From Gordionus sp. m RMFG-2023 (lineage: Eukaryota > Nematomorpha > Gordioida > Chordodea > Parachordodidae), in the NCBI RefSeq assembly GCF_954871325.1, contig NC_088777.1, forward strand, positions 17,647,366-17,711,365: a DNA stretch of 64,000 nucleotides. Reading direction: 5' to 3'. The notes below the pieces were generated by a model that was given only the letters and a program-made list of their open reading frames with translations, did no database searches and was not told where the DNA came from. The translations under genes were made by a program, and so were the position numbers. Shown in pieces: positions 58,560-64,000 of this stretch. Positions within the stretch are counted from its first letter, which is position 1; every line of letters starts with the position of its first letter.

Positions 58560-59780
58560 TATTTTCAAGACACATAGAAATATACTCGAGTCGAAATATT
58601 AGAAAGGCAATGAATACGCGACTATTTAAGACCAAATTTTTAACAATTTGATTGACAAGCAACCTGGGTTGATGATTTATAATGAAATAATTTACATAAA
58701 TTCATTTTTATAAATATAAACCTAATACTTACCTATATCTGGGTGCAATATTATAAATTAGATAGATCGAACTTAATAGCCTGACTCTTTTAGAAGAATT
58801 AGATAACTATCGTGAAATGGCAAATATTTATTAAATTCCTTTGATGAGTATGGCCGTCTGACTCGTCCTACTAACAATCATATAAATATAATTGGCTTTT
58901 GAAAAGTGGTGGGGCTTTTAGTCATCTTCCCCTACACAGACGCAACCAGGATCTAATGGGGGGGGCACCATTAGATGCCCCCTCTAATTTTATTTGAGGT
59001 ATTTAAATCTACTTATTGTATACTTTTTGGCTATGTTAGATTACTATAAAAAAAATCACTTTTTTATAAAAATGCTTTATTTAAGAAAATTTTGCATTCG
59101 AGTCTTTATTTAAAATCATTTTGAAGAAATAGGCGGATTTTATATACCTAAGGATATACAAGAACAGGTAAATTTATGAGAAGGGAGAGAAATTTTTTAT
59201 TACCCCCTCCCTGGCTACCTTGATGTTCCCTTATAAATTTAATTGAGGTTTAAATTTTCGGTATGAAGGAGAGTAGGATAAGGGTAGGGGGAGGTCATCC
59301 GCCTTCTTAAATTTACCTGTTTTCATAAATATCATTTTATACTAACAGAAAATTACACCCTATATCCCCCCTTCCCTGATTCTTCCCTGAACATTTATAA
59401 TGTCATACGAATTAAAATTATTTTAGGCAAACAAAAAGTATACCTTATTTTACCATTCTTTTTATTTAAAGCTCTATTCAGTGATATTCATAGAATGAGG
59501 ATTATGATGGCCCACACCGCATTTGGGCAACAGCTCATCATGTTGAGAAATATTGAGCATCTTTTTGGTTAGGTTATTTTCATATTCTTTGAAAAAATTT
59601 AAAATTTTCACTTCACGATTCGGGTAAGTGGTTAGAAATAAACCAAAGAATTATTGAGGTAAATTAATTTTTACATTTTAATTTTGTTTTTATTGTAAAT
59701 TACTAGTATTTTTGGCATTAATTTAAGGAATAAGGAGGATAAAACTTTCCATTCTTCATAATTTTAATTTAGGCTTATAT
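58560..59780. other. Upstream flank of KCMF1-like gene with repeat scraps
   Basis: Likely contains the promoter and 5' UTR of the minus-strand gene. ACAGACGCAACCAGGATCTAA near 58934 followed by a G run looks like a transposon end; repeated ACCCCCTCC / AGGGTAGGGGGAGG blocks occur to 59300 and 59370. No coding seen. Confidence 0.35.
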
Positions 59781-59871
59781 TGATATAAGCAGCGTCTACA
59801 TGAGCGGGAGGGGTAGGAACAGTTTGCATCCTATTTTTTTGAGGAGGTAGGGGGTAAGCTGATTTAATGGG

Positions 59872-62025
59872 TGAAAAGAAGAAAGGAAGCTAAACGTGCG
59901 AGTAAGTAAAAATATATTTTATTATTATTAACTAACTACTTTTTCTCTTTATACACATGCTATATATATATATATACTATATAAAATTATAATATATATG
60001 ATTAAACAAAAAAACAAAAAGTAAGGTTACGAATAAAAAGTAATATAAGTTGAATTTGAATTCATAATAACAAAAAAATAAGAATACTATTTGAATAAAT
60101 ATAATGAATGTAGGTTATATAAATTTAAAACATATTACTATTCAATAACCAATATTTTAATTTATTAATTCCTATAATGTAACATTCTCCCTCTTCTACA
60201 AGCCTTCCCATAATTTCATCTAATAAGTCATAGAGAGTTTGTTGTTCAAGTGGTTTATCGTTTTGGTTGTCAATGTTGCATAAGTCACTAATCGTTGGCT
60301 TGTCCAAATCGTTGGTTTGTTCGTTTTTGCACGTTTTTGTTTAAATCGTGAGCTTGATATCCATATCGAATGTTTTACAAATCGTGACTTCATGTAGCTT
60401 GCTTGTAATGCTCAGTTGTTATTATTATCATTTTTCAAAATCGTTATTATTAGTAAGTTACGAATAATAAGAAATAATAGTTCATCAAAATATAAAAATA
60501 AGAAGAATGATAAATCAATAAGATTGTTATATTTTTAGCGTTTTAATTTTTCGCGTTTTAATGACTTTTATTTTTTCGCGTTTTAGTGTTTAATTAATAT
60601 TTGCGTTTTAGTATTTAATTAATTTTTATTTATTTTCAATCTCCGAGGTTAAAATATGCAAATAAAATATTATTCACATTTCCCTCTCTTTAAATAAAAA
60701 TTTAAATTTCACGCCCTAGTTTTAATTCAAAAAGTGTTATTTTTAATAAAAATTCTTCATAAGATAATTTTTAGAAAATGATCTCATCACATCATTTAAA
60801 TATTTATCTAAAATGAAGATGTAACATAACCACTTGTCTTCAAAAGCTTTATTTCAAAAACATTTTTATCATATTAAGTATTACTTATAAGGGTTATTTA
60901 AATCAATCATGTGATTTAAACCTTTTAATTCATATGTTTTAATTACATTTTAACATATTTAAAATTAAAGTTTTATCTTCTTGTTTATGATTTTTAATGG
61001 TTATTTTTAATTATATCTAAGAATTCATCTTTAGGTTTAGTTGTTAATTTACAACAATTGGTCATCATTCAAGAAATCAAAAAATATCAATATTTAACTA
61101 AGAATTTAAGTAAATAATTTTTTTAAGGCTTTTTATGTGTTCAAATATATCCATTATGATTTTACATTTTAGTGATTTTAAAAATTTATAACATGCCTTT
61201 ATCCCGGCATAAAATCTTAATTTATAATAACTTTTCTTCTTACGTGGATTAGAATAATAAGTAATCATCATTGGTCTCACAAAATAGAATTCATAACCTA
61301 ACGTCCAACTTTCATATTGGTTCTTTCTAGGTTGCCACATTAGGTTAGGTGCTGGTTATCATATACCAGTCCAACATCCAGAGCCAGGACACCATGAAGA
61401 AAGAAGCTTTTTGCATGAAAGAACGTGCTAAGGTTTGATTCTTGGTCATCTCCATAGATTAGATAGTTATCTCAGTAGATTAGGCATTGGTAATATCAAT
61501 AGATTAGGCAGTCACAATAGATAAGGTAGTCATCTCAATAGGTAGTCATCTCCATAGGTTAAGCAGTCATCTCCATAGATTAGATAGTCATCTCAGTAGA
61601 TTAGGCATTGGTCATATCAATAGATTAGGCAGTCACAATAGATAAGGTAGTCATCTCAATAGGTAGTCATCTCCATAGGTTAGGTTGTCATCTTATTCTA
61701 GTCCACCACCCAGAGCCAGGGCACCATGAAAAGAAGGAAGGAAGCTAAACGTGCGAGTAAGTAAAAATATATTTTATTATTATTAACTAACTACTTTTTC
61801 TCTTTATACACATGCTATATATATAATATATAAAATTATAATATATATGATTTTAAAAAAAAAAAAAAGTAAGGTTACGAAAAATAAAAAGTAATATAAG
61901 TTGAATTTGAATTCATAACAAAAAAATAAGAATACTATTTGAATATGAATGTAGGCTATATAAATTTAAAACATATTACTATTCAATAACCAATATTTTA
62001 ATTTATTAATTCCTAGAATGTAACA
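59872..62025 (-). mobile_element. Short LTR retrotransposon fossil, non-autonomous
   Basis: Two direct LTRs, 59872-60184 (313 bp) and 61727-62025 (299 bp), each TG...CA on the plus strand, flanked by an exact 5-bp duplication ATGGG (59867-59871 and 62026-62030). Orientation is minus: next to the 61727 LTR is TGGTGCCCTGGCTCTGGG, a plausible primer-binding site, and next to the 60184 LTR is a purine tract GAAGAGGGAGAA. The internal 1.5 kb is too short for gag-pol, so the element is non-autonomous; two short frames of unknown nature are its only coding-like parts. The LTRs are closely similar, so insertion is fairly recent. Family not assignable. Confidence 0.85.
61449..61690. repeat. Two-copy 120-bp tandem repeat within the LTR element
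   Basis: CATCTCCATAGATTAGATAG at 61449 recurs at 61569; each unit is itself made of TAGATTAGGCA / GTCATCTC-type short words. Near-identical copies. Confidence 0.8.
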
Positions 62026-62539
62026 ATGGGGGTAGGATAAATTTTTTTGGGGGGTTATCTATTAAATTTTGAGATGAAATAAGACAAAGTTTATTGCTGT
62101 AAAAATTAATACTTTTATTATAGTATTATTATAATACAATTCATCGACCAAATCTATATATTGCAAACAATCATACACATAGTTTTCCAAATAAACTATC
62201 CTTTTAAATATAATTTAAAAGATTTAGATATTTCAGCAAGCTCATAATGCCATAATAATTAATTCATTGTAAATAATGGAGGTTTTAATTAAATTTATTA
62301 TCTAAAAAATAAATTCTTTATATTCACAAAATATCTATAGTTGGTAGTAGAGATAGATTAATTTAAGTTATTATTTATAAATTATTTGAAAAGAGTATCA
62401 ATAAATAAATAGGTGAAAATAATGATAAAGAGACATCTCCGCCGAAGGCTGTGGGGATTTTTTAGGGGGATAGGCAAAGGTTTTTGAAGGGGGTTTGCAT
62501 CCAGTGAAAATCCTGTCATGTAGACGCTAGATATAAGAT

Positions 62540-63570
62540 TCTTACAAATTATTTTGACTTATTGTATTCTAAATATTAGATAGACAAAGATAAAAATTTC
62601 CTCTGAATATTTCTATATCCAAATGGAATAATAATGAAATGCTGAGATGAATATTTTTTTCATAAAATAGAATGAGCAAAATTTTAAAATATCTAGAGAA
62701 AAAAGTTCTTTTGATTATATTTTATAAGGATCTGTATTAAATTTAGAGAAGAAGACTGCTAAAATGACTTAATTCATATTATTATTATAATATTTTATAC
62801 AAATATTTAACAAAATTACAAAAATCATATATAGGCTTTTATTTATAATACAAAATCTATTTTTTAAGTTAACTTAACAAAATTTTTATTGAAAAATAAA
62901 ATAACTAGTATCATGATTTCTCTTATAATGGATAAAATCTTTATTGAAATCAAAGTATAAGATGAGCAAAATGTTTTCAGTACTTTTCGTGCTTCATAAT
63001 TTTAATTTAGGCATGTTTGATATTATTCTTAAAAAATTTTTTAATGTTAGGAATACAAAGATTAAGATTTCCTCTGAATATTTTAATGCATTATTGTAAG
63101 ACTAAGAAGATGAACTTAGAAATTTAATATATTTAAAAAATCTTAAAATTGATGTTTAGATTAAGTTATAAGATTAAATCAATAACTAACAAATATCCAA
63201 ACCCTTTCAATTTACTTGCCATATTTCTTTAATGACTAAGCTCAAATTTAATATCTTGCATTTAAATACAAAATATATCAACATAAATTATGTGGCAATA
63301 AATGAAATACCTCTTTTCAAAAAATTTATTTAGTTATAGAGGATATATATATAATATAATTAATTTGCAATAAAAGAAACAAGATTTTTTAGAGTTATAT
63401 TTTTTCAATACTATAGAATATGTATAAAAAATACATTATGTGTCATTGTTACATTATGAGTCATTGCTACAATTAAATATTGTAAAAATAAGGTAGAATA
63501 GAATTGCCAAACATTAAGAATATAGATATAAAATAACAACTAAAGGTAAAATAGAGTTGCTAAATATATT
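62540..63570. other. AT-rich stretch, diffuse repeats
   Basis: AAGATTTCCTCTGAATATTT occurs near 62600 and 63063 and a CTTCATAATTTTAATTTAGGC block at 62990 recurs at 59753, so parts are duplicated. No gene seen. Confidence 0.4.
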
Positions 63571-63574
63571 AAAT

Positions 63575-64000
63575 ATAATCATTATTGGTCTATAAAAATA
63601 TTAAAATACGCAAATAAAGGTATAAGAATGTGAAAAAGTGAATCAAAAATTTATAATGTTTTCCTTTTTTCCTCCCAGCCAGAGCTATAGGCTGGACATA
63701 GATCTTGAACCCTCTCAGTAATAGATTTTTTTATTTAAAAAATATTGTTCAAAATGGTCATGAGTTTTAAATTTACAAAATGATTAATGAAATGATTTTA
63801 ACATATATCCTGAGATAAATCTTTCGAATCTAGATTCTAACACTTCAGTTTTTTAGGTTACTATATAATAAAAATGTAATTTTTATAATGATTTATTTTA
63901 TTTATTAATTTTTTGATTTAATATTTATAAATCATAACATTTTGAAAATTTACAAACTTTATTTTAAGTTTCTTAATTATATTTTGAGTCGACTCTTTTG
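63575..64000. repeat. Dispersed repeat, copy 2 (copy 1 at 32704-33136)
   Basis: Same order of conserved blocks as copy 1 (AGCTATAGGCTGGA, ATATATCCTGAGATAAATCTTT, CTAGATTCTAAC, GAGTCGACTC); cut by the window's edge. Confidence 0.7.

Larger units (their letters stand above)
59790..62529. mobile_element. hAT miniature (family of 613-1231) split by an LTR element
   Basis: Starts CAGCGTCTACATGA and ends TCATGTAGACGCTA, with an exact 8-bp duplication GATATAAG (59782-59789 and 62530-62537). Sequence left of 59871 and right of 62026 aligns with the 613-1231 copy, including TTGCTGTAAA and AACAATCATACACAT blocks. Without the inserted LTR element it would be about 580 bp. Confidence 0.88.

Overview
The window is very AT-rich eukaryotic nuclear DNA: intron-split genes, long introns packed with transposons, and low-complexity Asn/Lys/Ser-rich insertions in conserved proteins. 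The recognisable genes (a Golgi/lysosome-type apyrase like ENTPD4/ENTPD7, a KCMF1-type ubiquitin ligase, and a possible ATP-synthase subunit k/DAPIT) point to an animal. Diverged proteins and AT bias suggest a fast-evolving or early-branching invertebrate; I cannot name the species.

Layout. 1-17 kb is a repeat graveyard: hAT miniatures with 8-bp target duplications, a Ty3/Gypsy-type integrase fossil, a Helitron helicase scrap, degenerate tandem repeats, decayed hAT transposases, a tRNA-like sequence and a 1.86-kb hAT element. 17.4-28.7 kb holds a 90-codon minus-strand ORF and, divergently, the seven-exon ENTPD4/7-like gene, whose 5.7-kb fourth intron contains transposons nested several deep. 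29-33 kb holds tandem arrays, a palindromic miniature element, a higher-order minisatellite, a tRNA-Ser-like sequence and a dispersed repeat that recurs at the window's right edge. 33.6-36 kb has two tiny membrane-protein ORFs 11 bp apart and a two-exon minus-strand gene for an unrecognised 349-aa protein. 36.9-43 kb is hAT and LINE debris. 43.8-58.6 kb is a complete minus-strand KCMF1-like gene in seven coding exons (652 aa, all splice phases agree); its fourth intron looks like a U12-type AT-AC intron, and its second intron holds a cluster of hAT elements, one nearly full length. 59.8-62.5 kb is a hAT miniature split by a short LTR retrotransposon fossil.

The genes do not form a pathway; they are separate housekeeping-type loci in a hAT-dominated repeat landscape. 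At least nine hAT-type elements can be delimited, eight with identical or nearly identical 8-bp duplications, so this superfamily has shaped the region most. Gene models come from conserved motifs, GT/AG (or AT/AC) sites and phase agreement; 5' UTRs, promoters and polyadenylation sites could not be placed.
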